Below are positions 12,125-24,040 of a stretch of 64,000 bases of DNA, piece by piece. Numbering within the stretch: the stretch's first letter is position 1; each line of letters opens with the position of its first letter. Under the pieces are notes generated by a model, which was not told where the DNA came from, did no database searches, and saw nothing but the letters and a program-made list of their open reading frames with translations. A program made the translations under genes and the position numbers. This stretch comes from Tetragonia tetragonoides (lineage: Eukaryota; Streptophyta; Magnoliopsida; Caryophyllales; Aizoaceae), in assembly GCA_038025085.1 (NCBI GenBank), contig CM076146.1:12524001-12588000 (forward strand), given 5' to 3'.

Positions 12125-13284
12125 TCCCGAAACTCGAATGGAATTAGTACCTTCGATAAAGAGTTCTGGGTACTTCTTGCGCATCATGGATTCAGCTTCC
12201 CATGCTGCTTCTTCTTGACCATGACGGGACCAAATAACTTTCACAATCGGAATGGTCTTTGTACAAGTCGAGCGCTCTTTGTGGTCGGTGATCTTGATTG
12301 GACGTTCTTCATATGTCAAGCTCTCATCAAGTTCGATCGTTTCAGGTTGAACGACAAGAGTTGGATCATATACGTATCGATTCAGTTGAGAGACATGAAA
12401 CACATTGTGGACTTTTTCAAGTTCCACAGGCAAAGCTAAACGATAAGCAACTTCACCAATCCTCTCTAGGATCTCGTAAGGTCCAATGTAACGAGGACTC
12501 AGTTTCCCCTTACGACCAAAACGTATAATGCCCTTGGTAGGAGATACTCGCAAAAGTATCTTGCTTCCCACCTCAAATTCTTCAGGTCTACGACCTCTAT
12601 CTGCATTTAATTTCTGGCGATCATGTGCACTTCGCATCTTCGCTTGAATCACCTTCACAATGTTGACAGTCTCGCTAATGTCGTTCCAACATACAGGCGA
12701 TCTACATTTCCTACCATACAAGGCTTCATATGGTGCTCGATCGATGCTCAAATAATAGCTGTTGTTGTAAGAAAATTCGATCAATGGAATGTGTTTATCC
12801 CACGAACCTTGGTATTCGAGGGCACATGCTCGAAGCATATCCTCTAGAGTCTGGATTGTTCTTTCCGTTTGACCATCTATTGCAGGATGAAAAGCGGTAC
12901 TAAACTTCAATTTGCTTCCGAAAGCTTCTTGTAATTTCTGCCAGAAGTTAGAGAGAAATCTCGAGTCTTTATCGGAAACAATATCTTCAGGTACACCATG
13001 AAGTCTCATGACCTCCTTGACGTACGCGTCAGCCAGTTTCTCCATTTCCCACGTGTCATGCATTGGGATGAATCTCGCGACCTTCATCACACGATCCACA
13101 ACCACCCAAATGGCGTTGTTCTTCTTCTGTGTCAAAGGTAAACCCATGACAAAATCTATAGAAATCGAATTCCATTTCCACGTTGGAACTTCCATTGATT
13201 GTACCATTCCACCTGGTCTTTTGTGCTCGATCTTGACTTTCTAACATGTCAAACATTTTTCTACAAACTCAGCGACTTCTTGTT
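12110..13284 (-). pseudogene. Integrase with chromodomain (element T pol)
   Basis: The integrase inserts element cDNA into the genome. The long frame (12,110-13,207) starts inside the core: D in SIDFVMGLPL, second D in VSDKDSRFLSNFW, E in a DGQTERTIQTLED block. It continues through GPYEILERIGEVAYRLALP and ends with a chromodomain (YEERPIKITDHKER, then VKVIWSRHGQEEAAWE and MRKKYPELF), which targets heterochromatin in Tekay elements. The N-terminal zinc-binding HHCC part is lost across a frame break at 13,207-13,285. A serine (SIDRAPYEALYG) and other changes suggest drift. It is dead as a continuous polyprotein but almost complete in sequence. Confidence 0.9.
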
Positions 13285-14355
13285 TCATTCCCTTCCAGTA
13301 GAACACTTGGCGAAGATCTTTGTAAAGCTTGTCTCCACCAGGATGTACAGAATACGACGTATTATGAGCTTCACCCAGAATCTGACTTTTGATAACTGGT
13401 CATTTGGTACGCAAACACGTTCTCGAAACCTCAAAATTCCATCTTGGCCCAAAGTGAAGTCCTCGGACCTACCCTCGTCTTTGTGGTTTAGAATCCGCTG
13501 AAGATCCTCATCACCACTCTGTTTATCTTTAATCTCCTCTAGCAATGTTGGTCGAACAATCATATGTGTTAAGGTACACTGAACGTCACCTTGAAACACA
13601 ATTTCCACCTCGAGACTTTGCAAGTCACGTATGATCTCCTTAGGAAGCACTAAAGCAGTGTTTAACGTATGAGGAGTCTTCCTACTCAAAGCATCAGCGA
13701 CTACGTTAGCTTTACCCTCATGGTACTGTATATCAATGTCGTATTCCGTCAGAAGTTCTAGCCATCTCCTCTGGCGCATGTTCAACTCTTTCTGCGTAAA
13801 GATATACTTGAGACTCTTGTGATCAGTGAACATCTTGACTGCGGAACCATACAGATAGTGTCGCCAAATCTTCAATGCGAATACGACAACAGCAAGTTCT
13901 TGATCGTGCGTAGGATAATTATCCTCGTGCTTCTTCAATTGTCGTGAGGCGTGAGCCACGACCTTCCCGTGTTGCATCAAAACACACCTTAAGCCATGCT
14001 TAGACGCGTCACTGTAGACCTCATATCCTACTATTCCTGACGGCAATGTCAAAGTAGGTGCACTCGTAAGACGTTTCTTCAACTCTTGGAAAGCAGTCTC
14101 ACACTTGTTGGACCATACAAACTTTGTCATTTTCTTCATCAAATTCGTGATTGGCTGCGCAATCTTTGAAACACCTTCTACAAATCGTCTATAGTATCCA
14201 GCAAGTCCAAGAAAACTCCGAACTTCAGTCACGGTCGTTGGTCTTGGCCAATCTGTAACAGCTCGAATCTTCTCTGGATCTACGGCTACACCATCCTTAG
14301 ACACCACGTGTCCTAAGAAAGATACTGTGTCTAACCAAAACTCATACTTAGACAA
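13285..14355 (-). pseudogene. RT C-terminus and RNase H (element T pol)
   Basis: This part starts in the RT thumb and connection ([18 protein letters not shown], then [14 protein letters not shown]). It continues into RNase H, with D in [17 protein letters not shown] in [20 protein letters not shown] and D in [11 protein letters not shown]. It ends with [10 protein letters not shown], the boundary to integrase. A frameshift near 14,350 separates it from the RT palm, and another near 13,285 separates it from integrase. Confidence 0.92.
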
Positions 14356-14799
14356 CTTGGCGTAAAGTTGATGTCTTCGCAGAACTCAAGACATTACATA
14401 AATGTTGCTCATGCTCCTCGGCGTTCTTCGAGTAAACCAGAATATCATCAATAAAGACTACAACAAACTGGTCTAGGTAAAGCTGGAACGTACGGTTCAT
14501 CAAGTCCATAAACTTTGCAGGCGCATTCGTCAACCCAAAAGGCATCACAGTGAACTCATAGTGCGCATACCCCGTCCTAAACGTTGTCTTCGCAATATCA
14601 GGCTCGGAAATCCTCAATTGATGGTATCCTGATCGTAGCCCTATCTTTGAGAAAATAGACACTCCACGCAGTTGGTCAAACAGATCGTGAATTCTGGGAA
14701 GTGGGTATCTATTCTTGATTGTAATCTTGTTCAACTCGCGGTAGTCAATGCACAGTCTCATACTACCATCCTTCTTCTGTACAAAAAAACAGGAGCACC
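14348..14799 (-). pseudogene. Reverse transcriptase palm (element T pol)
   Basis: Motifs in order: [50 protein letters not shown] and FIDDILVYS. The last holds the two catalytic aspartates. The first catalytic aspartate, expected as KIDLRSGYHQ, is glycine here, so the enzyme would be inactive even without the stop at about 14,801 (Trp to TAG before GAPV) and the frameshift that follows it. Confidence 0.9.
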
Positions 14800-15330
14800 C
14801 TAAGGCAATACACTCGGACGTATGTATCCCTTTTCTAACAAATCCTCTAATTGTGTTTTCAGTTCCTTCATCTCAGCAGGTGTCATACGATACGGTGCTT
14901 TAGAAGTTGGTGCAGAACCTGGAGCTAGGTCGATCGTAATGTCGATAATGAGTTGTGGAGGCATTCCGGGAATCTCTTCGGGAAACACATCAGCGTATTC
15001 AGAAACAACTGGAATAGGTCGCGAAACTTCGGCTTCTCGACTTGTATCCACCACATGACATAGGTAAATCTCTTCACCTTTAGTCGTACACTCCTTTGCT
15101 TTCATGGTCGCCACTACCTTCAACTTTGCCTTGACCACGACTCCTTTATAGGTAATCCTTCTACCCTTCGGTCCACGTAGCGACACACGTTGTTCATAAC
15201 ACTCTAACTTAGCCCTATACCTGGCTAACCAATCCATTCCCAATATCACGTCAAAATCCTTCAAGTCCATCTGAATCAAATCCCCAGGCAAATCAGAACC
15301 AGCTATCCTAATCGGACACTTTTCATACAA
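14800..15330 (-). pseudogene. Protease C-terminus and RT linker (element T pol)
   Basis: Contains FDVILGMDWLARYRAKLEC, the second half of the retropepsin fold, then the pro-RT linker with VVSEYADVFPEEIPGMPP and [20 protein letters not shown], which leads into RT. It overlaps the preceding protease frame by a shift of reading frame near 15,310-15,330. Confidence 0.88.
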
Positions 15331-15536
15331 TGCTTTACAATAATCGATCCATATGGCATCCTAATATTTGCACTATACACGGAACTAGGTTCTAAACCTA
15401 TCTTAGATGCAAAGCACTTAGAAAGAACAGAATGCGTTGCACCACTATCAAACAAAACAAAAGCGGGAAAAGATTTAACGAGAAAAATACCAGCGATCAC
15501 TTTCGAGTTTGCTTCTGCTTCATTGCGATTCATCAC
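15303..15536 (-). pseudogene. Aspartic protease N-terminus (element T)
   Basis: Carries the retropepsin active site as FVLFDSGATHSVLSKCFA, with D-S-G-A-T intact. This protease matures the Gag-Pol polyprotein. It lies just after the gag zinc knuckle and is separated from it by a small frame break at about 15,533. Confidence 0.88.
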
Positions 15537-15951
15537 AAAAATTCTGCCATTAACCCCTCTATTATTGTTGTTATTGTTCGGCGCGGGATTAACAGTTGCA
15601 AGAGGTTGTTCATGGTCGGAGCAGCGTTGTTGCGGTTGTTGTTGTTGTTGTAACCCCCGTTTCCACGGTAGTTACCACCATTACCACGATAGCCATTATT
15701 ATTCCCGCCACGATTGTAGTTGTTATCGCAGTTCTGCCCATTACCATTCCTACCTCGGCTCCAACATTCAGAAGCTTTGTGACCCGGCTTGTTGCACTCA
15801 TAGTAGTGCAACACGTCACCTCGACAATTCTTACCGGCATGCGTCTTGTTACAGCGAGTACAAGGCATATTCCTTCTAGCCATTATCGTAGCTCGATGAC
15901 TATTCGAGTCACAATTTCTATTCGCATTGTGGTTCTGACCACCTTGGTAGT
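15533..15951 (-). pseudogene. Gag nucleocapsid zinc knuckle (element T)
   Basis: Contains the zinc knuckle YYECNKPGHKASECWSRG with spacing C-x2-?-H-x4-C; the first cysteine is replaced by Tyr, so one ligand is lost. Asn/Gly/Arg-rich tails on both sides are typical of gag. The upstream end at 15,951 is cut by an inserted LTR fragment, beyond which gag continues at 16,628. Confidence 0.85.
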
Positions 15952-16383
15952 TGTTTAATCCTAGGTCTAGTAGGTTTTGACTTTCTTTGACTAGGCACCT
16001 ATATAAGCTAAGAGATGGGCCAATTTATCAGTTTGCAAAAACTAAACCAAAACCCCAAATTATCTCTTCTCTCTCTCACGCTATTCTCTCTGTCCTCTCT
16101 CTCTCTCTCCACCGCACACTCACTCTCTCTCCCTCCCCCTGCTGTCGCCGGCCACTAGGCCAGCACCGGCCTCCTCTTCCCCGCTGGTAAACCCCCCTTC
16201 TTTCTCTCTCTTTCTTTATCTCTCTTTCGTGCTCTGTTTTCCCCTCTCCAAATTTTGTCGAGTCGCGGCTGTCGCGCCACCGCCACGCCACCAGGCCCGC
16301 CTGGGTGGTCGCCGGCGAGTGGCCGAGCCGACTGGGCCCTGCCCGTCGCTCCTCCCCCTCTCAGTCGCCCCCTCTCCCTCGTA

Positions 16384-16424
<41 letters not shown>

Positions 16425-16627
16425 GATCTCTCGCGATCTCTCGCGCTCTCTCTCTCTCTCTCGCGATCTCTCGCGCTCTCTCTCTTTTCCATCGCCGGTG
16501 CTCCGGTGAGCCGCCGCCGACCATGGTGGTCGGTGGGTGGTGGTCTTGGTGATGGGCTAGGTCGTGGGTCCCCATGCTTGGTATATCATGGCCTAGACTC
16601 AAAAAACCGATTAGGATTTTGTTTAAT
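15952..16627 (+). mobile_element. Inverted LTR fragment of T inserted in gag
   Basis: About 670 bp match the T LTR (about 10,965-11,595) but lie in the opposite orientation. The copy includes its TATA box (CACCTATATAAGC, about 15,997), CT tract (16,387-16,422) and the GGGTCCCCATGCTTGG segment. The 8-bp sequence TGTTTAAT stands at both edges (15,952-15,959 and 16,620-16,627), like a target duplication. The gag frame resumes on either side. Neither end is a natural LTR end. Confidence 0.8.
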
Positions 16628-17345
16628 AAGGCCTTGGCCTGTTGTCGCCATTGTTCGACTGCGATGGATTACCTTCGTCGCGCTTGTTCTTACCCAGATG
16701 CGTGTCACGACGTCCAACAATCCTCTCCTGGTTCAGGGCCTTGTCTTAAGATTCCTGAAAAGTAACGGATTGTCCAGCGACAAAACGTTGAATGTCCCAT
16801 TTCAGACCATCTTCGAACCTTTCGACTCGCTCAGCTTCAGTTGTCAGCAGATTAGGAGCACAAATAGCAAGCTCGTTGAACTTGGCAGCATACTCGGCCA
16901 CAGATAGCTTGTCTTGGCTTAGCCTTTCGAACTCACGCTGTTTAAGGCGTCGTAGAGCACTAGGATAAAATCTAGCATGAATGGATTCCTTAAATCGATC
17001 CCAATTATAGTTCGGCGTTGCAAGCAAGTCTGTTCGCACATCGTTCCACCACTTCTTGGCTTCGCCCTTCAGGTAGTACGTTGCAGAGCTAACCTTCATG
17101 TTGTTAGGCCGACTCGTAGCCAGGAACAACTTCTCAAACTCGATGATCCAAGTCTCTAGCTTAGTTGGATCAGCACCACCTTCGAACGTAGGAGGTTTAA
17201 GAGCGTCAAAATCTCGAAAACTACACGCTGCAGAGGCTTGAGCGGTTTTCATCTCTTCTTGGCGTGCCATTTGTCGTGCCATGATCTCGACCACGTCGGT
17301 CAGACCATCCTTGAGTCGTGCAATTCCATCGGCGTTGGTTGTCAT
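16628..17345 (-). pseudogene. Gag capsid region (element T)
   Basis: Gag forms the virus-like particle in the cytoplasm. The start codon is best placed at 17,345 (MTTNADGIARLKDG), although the open frame extends upstream. The retrotransposon gag domain shows LKPPTFEGGADPTKLETWII, YYLKGEAKKWWNDV and FYPSALRRLKQREFERL. A stop at about 16,746 follows VTFQES, after which the frame continues (KALNQERIVGRRD) up to the inserted LTR fragment at 16,627. Confidence 0.9.
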
Positions 17346-18033
17346 TTTCGCGATCTGAGAATATAAAAGTAATGGTATGAACATCATTCACACAATTTGC
17401 ACATCTCAACCCATTAAGGTCTAATTGAGAGAAATAGGTTGTAATTGAAACCTTTCTCTTGACATTTAGCATATAGCATATAAGTTTTGAGGATCGACCT
17501 TACATTGTAGGTCTAAGCAACATACTTGCTTTATTGTTCTCAGTTCTCATGCACAATAGTTCGATAGGCATGTAATACACCTTAGTCACATTGGTCTCAC
17601 AAGAATAGACAAAGATGTTCATAATGCACATAATGAGGCTCCATACTAGTTTAGTAGGGCAATAGACAATCACACTTAATCATATTGATATGCTTTAGCA
17701 CTTGGCTCACAAGAGAGTTGATAATGCTCAACAACGATTTTGCCATAAATTCGACATGGATTTCCCATCATGTCACGACGATAAGAGATAGCATTCATGC
17801 TTTTGGCCAATCATGCAAATATGTGACAACGACAATGATATAAACAAATCATAACGACTTTCATATAATCAAATGAAATAGTTTTGCAATAAGATAGATT
17901 GCAAAATAAATAAGAGTCATAAATATTTGTTGCTTAGGCAACTACACACCATACCAATCTTGACCACACAGGGCCATCACAAAAATGAAATAATGTTTCT
18001 AAACGAAACTACTGCATCTAGCCAACAAAATAG
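17346..18033 (-). other. Leader-like non-coding stretch of T
   Basis: An AT-rich stretch upstream of gag, with no LTR, primer-binding site or frame that I recognise. It may be the 5' leader of T. Confidence 0.4.
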
Positions 18034-18190
18034 CTAAACAACAACTGGGTTCTGCTTCGATCCAGCAGGCGTATCATCATCATCGTCCCTCCTTGGCTTC
18101 ACTTCCCTACATGGCGTGTAAGGATGCTCATCACCTTTGATCTTCTGAGGCATGAAGCGCCTTCTAAAGTTGTCCACAAGCTCCTTTGCA
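18034..18190 (-). pseudogene. Unrecognised ORF 3' end (acidic C-terminus)
   Basis: A minus-strand frame of about 51 codons ends at TAG (18,034-18,036). It contains KELVDNFRRRFMPQKIKGDE, then YTPCREVKPRR, an Asp run and GSKQNPVVV. Codon-like composition and a natural-looking charged tail suggest the end of a real protein. Its upstream part is cut off by the LINE. I do not recognise the family. It could be an extra ORF before gag or a captured host fragment. Confidence 0.4.
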
Positions 18191-18195
18191 GCTCA

Positions 18196-18330
18196 GTAGG
18201 GTTGGAAGATACAAGAAGCACAGGATCTAAGTTCACTTGGTGTAATAACCAAAATGCTACTAACAGGATTTACAGTAGGCTAGACAGAGTTCTTGGAATG
18301 GGAACTGGTTTGCCGAATAACTTGCAATAA
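18196..18330 (+). pseudogene. LINE ORF2 endonuclease C-terminus
   Basis: STGSKFTWCNNQNATNRIYS followed by RLDRVLG matches the end of the apurinic endonuclease domain that nicks target DNA. A frame break follows at about 18,330, and later pieces (18,330-18,700) carry several stops. Confidence 0.8.
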
Positions 18331-18699
18331 AGGTTGAGTTTATGGTTCCTTCTATGTCTGATCATTCACCTGGTGTTGTTCACTTCAAGCAAGATGTTAG
18401 CTCTAGGATAATACCATTAAGGTTATTCAATTCCTGGATTAAATATAAGTCTTTTGAGTCTATAGTGAAAGAGGAATGACAGTTTGAGGGTGTTGTTTCT
18501 AATATGTTTAAAGTTATGTAGAACCACAAGCACCTGAAATATGTTTTGAAGTAGTTTGATTTATAATGCTCTAATATGAGTCAGAAAGTTGCTGAACCAA
18601 GAATTAAGCTTAACCAGGTTCAAACTGCTCTCAAATCCGATCTCTTTAATTCTGAATTGATCAATATTCAGAAAGCTACTACTAGAAGATATGAGAATC

Positions 18700-20400
18700 T
18701 GTAACAATTGGAGGAGCATTTTCTTAAGAAGAAATCAAGAATAATCTGGATGCAGACAGGTGATTCAAATTCCAGATACTTTCATGCTTGTGTGAAAGCT
18801 AGAAGAGTTATAAACAGGATTATTTCAATCAACACTGCTGCAAGGGTACGCCTCATGCTATTCGGGAAGAGTTTCGAAGATTCTTTGAAGGGCTAATGGG
18901 ATCTGTTGTTGCTGAGCTGCCAGCTATTGATCCACAGGTGATGGCTAATGGCAATGTGTTGTCTGTTGAGCAGCAGATTAGTTTTTGCACTCCATTCACT
19001 TATTAGGAAATAAAATCAGCGTTTTGGGGAATGGATGGTGACTAAGCACTAGGACTAGATGGATACACAACTCCTTTTTACAAGGCTTCATGGGATACTG
19101 TGGGCAAGGAAGTTACTCAAGCTATTCAAAGTACTTTCCACTCTAGGAAGTTATTCAAGGCTATTAATTGCACTTCAGTTACAATGGTTCCTAAAAAGGT
19201 AAACCTCATGCTGGTGAGTGATTTCGTCCCATTGCTTGCTGCAATATTCTATACAAAATATTAGCTAAAACCCTAGCTAATAGGATGTGTAGTGTGTTGG
19301 ATAACATTGTTAGTCAGGAACAATCTGCATTCATTAAAAATAGATTATTTATTGGTGATAATATTGTGCTTCCTTATGAGTTGATTAAGTTCTATGGGAG
19401 GAAGAGTATTCACCAAGATGTATCTTGAAGGTTGATTTCTGGAAAGCATATGACTCTCTTGAATGGTGCTACTTGGAATAAGTGCTTCTTGGGCTGCAAT
19501 TCCCTGTGAAATTTGTGAATTGGGTTAAGATGTATATTTGCTTAGTCAGCTATTCCCTCCTCATTAATGGAGAGCCTCTGAAATCCTTTTATGTTAAGAG
19601 AGGGTTGAGACAGGGTGATCCTATCTCACCTTATATCTTTATGATTGCAATGAAGTATCTGTCAAGATGTCTGAAAGATCTTAAACACAAGCCACAGTTT
19701 AGATACCATCCAAGATGTAAGAAGTTTGAATTTGTGCATAGTATCTTTGCAGATGATTTGCTGTTGTTCTCTAGAGGAGATGTTGATTATGTGCCGCTGT
19801 TTTTCAATCAGTTCCAATTGTTTTCTCCATGTTCTGGGCTGTGTGCTAATATTAATAAGTCTGAGGTCTATTTTGGTGAAGTTTTGGAGAGTGAACAAAG
19901 AGCTATTTTCAGCTGTGAGGGGATGTAAGCTGGAGAGCTTCCATTCCGCTACCTTGGTATTCCCCTCACTTCAAAGAGATTGCATGTTAGCTTTTGTGGT
20001 TCATTGATACAGAGAACAACAAGCAGAATTCAGTCCTGGACTACAAAGTTCTTATCATATGCAGGGAGGTTGCAGCTGCTTAAATCTTTCTTGTTTGCCA
20101 TGAATAATTATTGGACACAGTTTTTCAACTTGCCTATGTATGTGATACAAAAAGATGAGCAGCACTGCAGAAGGTTTTTGTGGATAGGCTCAGCAGATCC
20201 CAGCAGCAAGGCTCTGGTTGCCTGGTCTGCACTCTGCAAACCTGAAAATCAAGGTGGCTTGGGTATTTTTGATTTGACCTTATGGAACAAGGCAGCCCTT
20301 GGCAAGCTGCCCTTTAATGTCCAACAAGATCAGGAGAAACTTTGGGTTCAATGGATTCATGCCTACTATATGAAACATGGGTCCTTTTAGATTGTTTCTA
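18700..20400 (+). pseudogene. LINE ORF2 reverse transcriptase
   Basis: Pieces in order: KKKSRIIWMQTGDSNSRYFH (18,730), a region with stops, LINGEPLKSFYVKRGLRQGD with PISPYIF (19,560), FADDLLLFSRGD (19,750, catalytic Asp pair intact) and SRIQSWTTKFLSYAGRLQLL (20,010) to RRFLWIGSADPSSKALVAW. This is the plant L1 RT plus connection. At least three frame breaks make it non-functional. Confidence 0.9.
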
Positions 20401-20471
20401 AACCCTGCACAAGCTTCTTTGATTATTCAGATTCTGTTTGATTTGAGAAATGAATTACCTGCTAGTGTTTT

Positions 20472-20863
20472 TGTGATACCCCAATATTTTCTATATTTAT
20501 CATATAGATTTAAATATATTTTAATATATTTATAGTAAATATTTTAAGATAATGCATTTCTCAAATTTGAGATTAATTCTCGTCATTAAATTACTGAGGT
20601 CATAATAATTAATATTAAGTATTTCATAATTTAAATTATTATGATTTAGTATTTAAACCGCTTTACTCATTTGGGAGCAATCACTATTAATTATTTAAAT
20701 AGTGTATTTATGAAAATAGAGTTCTTATTATTTATTAAATTAAATAAATAAATCTGATTTTAAGAGTCCTAATCCAACTTGATTAGGGTGAAGCAAACTT
20801 GGCCAAAAGGAGCCTATAAATAGAACCAAAGGATCACCCTTGGACCCTTTGTTCAGATTGTAT

Positions 20864-20951
<88 letters not shown>

Positions 20952-22601
20952 GCGCGTGGTTCCCCTTCCCCTGTTTTCGGGCGAGTCTCTCTACTACCGT
21001 GATTTTCGTGCGCTTGTCGGGACAATGCCCGACCACCGTTGCCTTGGCCGCTCTCCCCTTCGTCGGGACAAGTGGTAGCGCAGGCGAGTCGTGGCAGCCC
21101 ATCCATGTCGCGCACCTCCCCAATTTTTGCTCTCAAAGTCATGTTCTCTCTCCTTCGTGAAACCCCACCAACAGCGTTCCATCGTTGGCCAACCACCGTC
21201 GACCGTGATACCATGTGGAGGTCCGGTCGAGCCTGGTAGTGGTGGTGGTGGTGGTTGATCGTGGGTGGTCGAGAGTGGTGTTTTTTTTCGTGTTCTTGAG
21301 TTTATGTTTTCGAAAATAGAAAGGAAAAAGAAATTAGTTAAACTGATTTTCGAATTTTGTTTTTTCGCAGTTTTGATTTCTTGTTTTAATTGTTTACGGA
21401 GTTTTACAAGTCTGGTTATCGATTTTCAATAGCCTTGATTGGTTAAAAAACTTCAAGGAGTTTAATGGTGTAATCAGATTTAGTTTTCGATACAGTTTGG
21501 ATTTTATGAATTAGGTTTGTTAATGTTACATGCTAATTGTGAATAATTGTTAATTAAATATGCAATGCGTGATTAAATTATTTTCTTCGTTAATCTTGAT
21601 TATGATTTATATTATTTTGAGCATGTACGTTGTTGGGATTTGTTTATGATGTATAATCATGAATATTGAAATTATATGATGTGAGATAACTCATTTATCG
21701 ATTATTAAAGTAATTCATGAATTAAAAATTTATATGCTTCTATGCATGGATTATGTACGTCATGTGAAATTATGATTCGTCGCTGGTCCTATGTGTTATA
21801 TGGACATTATATGTCAAAATGATTACTTTATAAAGTGGAATCATGTTATTACTGGCGAAGTGCTACTGGATTTTTATTATAATCTGTATTTGCCGAATTG
21901 GATAAATTGGTGGTCAATCACGTTAACTTTGATATATGTTAAGTTGGACTCTTAGTTCCTTTGTCATTATTATGTCTTTGAGTTTTTATTGAAACTCGCA
22001 TGTTTTAATTGAATTAATAAAGAGAATAAGACTCCTAATGGATCACTCAGAGTAGTCGAGTTTTGGATTGCACTAATGAGTGTTACTCAAAGGATGAGTG
22101 ATTCCCAATCTTTTACTCTTTCATTATGGATACAACGATTTTGTATTCGGCACGAATCATTCCCCATTTATTAAGTTCACTTGACTAACCATGAGTTACC
22201 TCGAGATAGTGTGCACATTAGAGTCTTTAAGTCCATGGAAAGATTATTATTCAAGGCTTTGCCTTCATAAATGTCGCAGATGGTACGTCCTCGTTTTATG
22301 TAAAGATATGTGTCATGTGTTGGTATGCCACCAAACGGCTTGTCTAGCTCTCTTATTACTCTTCAAGATGAATAATATCTTGTGTGATCATTAAGTAATA
22401 TAATATTGAATGAGGTGTCTTATATGACTATTTGCTTATGTGTCAGTGCAAATGAATTTCTAAGATTCTTCGAAAACCCAGGTAAGGTTTGCAAAATGGT
22501 TTTTACTGTGTTTGGATGTTAATTACTCAGTTTATCAGATTTTTGTTTTGTTTTTCTGTCCTTCTATTTCCGTCATGGAAATTAAATGTGCAGATAATGT
22601 C
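20472..22601 (+). repeat. Tekay-type LTR T2, interrupted by element Z
   Basis: Starts TGTGATACCCCAATATTTTC and follows the LTR of T through to a TTCCGTCATGGAA block, then stops at 22,601 where the Z LTR begins. The last ~350 bp of the LTR should continue beyond the far end of Z. TATA box CCTATAAATAG at about 20,813-20,823. Preceding 5 bp GTTTT (20,467-20,471) are the expected target duplication half. Confidence 0.85.
20868..20948. repeat. (CT)n microsatellite in LTR T2
   Basis: About 40 CT units lie some 45 bp downstream of the T2 TATA box, the same relative place as in T. The Ser-Leu open frame is spurious. Downstream, 20,950-22,440 has no gene; frames there are short and random. Confidence 0.95.
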
Positions 22602-24040
22602 TGTAAGAATCCACGCCTTTCCAACGCTAATTGAAATATTTGGTTGGAATTAATGGCTCTTAAATAATACGTCATAATGCAATATAATTCAATTGTGATG
22701 GGGAAATAATTCGCAAGCAATGAAGTCGCCACCAATTTTCAAGGAAACAATTGAAAACCATCAAAAAGTGCACCCAACTCATAGTGGGAATTGACTCATA
22801 CCCAAAAGGGGCTAAATATCGAGTTCGGGGGTGTAGCTATGAAATAAACAAAACGAATCTCATCTAAATCGCCCGAATTAACGGCCTCTACTAAACCTAT
22901 CCATGTCAAATATTTATTTAAACTATATGGTTCCACATAAATCCGGTCGTCCAAAGTCCTAAAATTAACTAGGCGGGTTAAAGACAACCAATTTAACTCT
23001 TGTTATCAATTTGCACAATTTATATCTAATTTACATGCATAATCTACTAAACACAAACCAATGGATAAGAGCAATAATAAAGCGCTCCAACCTACCATAC
23101 TTGCTAAACGCGCCAAGCATTGCATATGCACACCAATAAATTCGTTAGTAACTTCAATGGAAGTAAAATGCAAAAATACAAACTTTATGCTAAAATAAAC
23201 CTAAAGAGGTTGTTACATGCATGAATAAACATAAAAAAGATGCAATATGCATAAATCAATAGAAAAGATGCAAACTTTAAATTAAACTAACATGCATAAT
23301 TATTTACAAAGATCAAAGCATGCATAATTATTCAACCATAATCAAAAGCTAAATAAAACATGATTATAAATATAAAAGAAGAATTTAATAAAGAGATTTA
23401 GGCCCTCGGTATGGTTAATCTGGACGTTCTATTCGAACGAGACTACTAGAATTGGAATTGCTCTTCAATCTTGGGTGCTAGGTTGAATGCAAGGGCTTGC
23501 TTGAGTCTTCAAATTCTGAATTCTCTATGATTTAGGGTTTTTTGTGCTCTCAAATTGCTCTCAAAATTATAAACTGACCAACATCTCTCAGAAGAGGGTG
23601 AAAGGGAGTATTTATAGAGTTAGAGGACGAAATTAGGGTCCTAGGGCTGCAGCCCCCACGCCAAACTCTGCCTAGCCAGAAAATCAGGCCCAGCGGCCAC
23701 ACGGAGGGCAGTTGGGGCCAGCGGCATGCCGCTAGGACCAGCGGCTGGCGAAAAGGCCCCCGCTGTCACGCGTGTGCCATTGGGTCATCAGCGTCTGCCG
23801 CTCGACCCGGAGGCGCACGTGTGACTAGGGATTTTTGACTTTTTGTGCTTAGTAAATTACAAAATTGGCCTTGGGCTGACCTAGGGGGTCGGGATCGAGC
23901 GGTTTTGACCCAAATCTTCGAGACGCGATTTCTCTTTATTCGGGAACCTAATTGAGGCAATGTCAAAGGCGTTGGAATCCTTATAACAAGGGCTATCCAA
24001 ACACTGAGGTTTCAAGGAATTTGGTCTAGATTTCCGAGCA

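Larger units (their letters stand above)
9246..18033 (-). mobile_element. Element T: Tekay-type Ty3/gypsy chromovirus
   Basis: Read on minus it has a leader, gag, zinc knuckle, protease, RT, RNase H, integrase with a C-terminal chromodomain, polypurine tract and 3' LTR. Order and chromodomain fit the Tekay (Del) lineage. The 5' LTR and primer site are not found. The right part stops near a LINE, so the 5' end is probably lost. All reading frames are broken, so it is not autonomous. Confidence 0.88.
18196..20471 (+). mobile_element. L1-type LINE, 5'-truncated and interrupted
   Basis: ORF2 starts in the last part of the endonuclease and runs through RT into the connection region. It stops at 20,471, where an LTR begins (TGTGATACCCC). 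No poly(A) tail is present here, so the 3' end of the LINE should lie beyond the inserted elements, outside the window. Confidence 0.85.

Noticed and set aside
15432..15958. Plus-strand frames with Cys- or Thr/Val-rich proteins
   Set aside because: Antisense shadows of the gag zinc knuckle and its Asn/Gly-rich tail.
22796..22987. Conserved small frame MSLTRLVNFRTLDDR in several LTRs
   Set aside because: Recurs at 60,961-61,215 and 63,596-63,787 because these are copies of the same LTR; it starts from normal LTR sequence and shows no domain.
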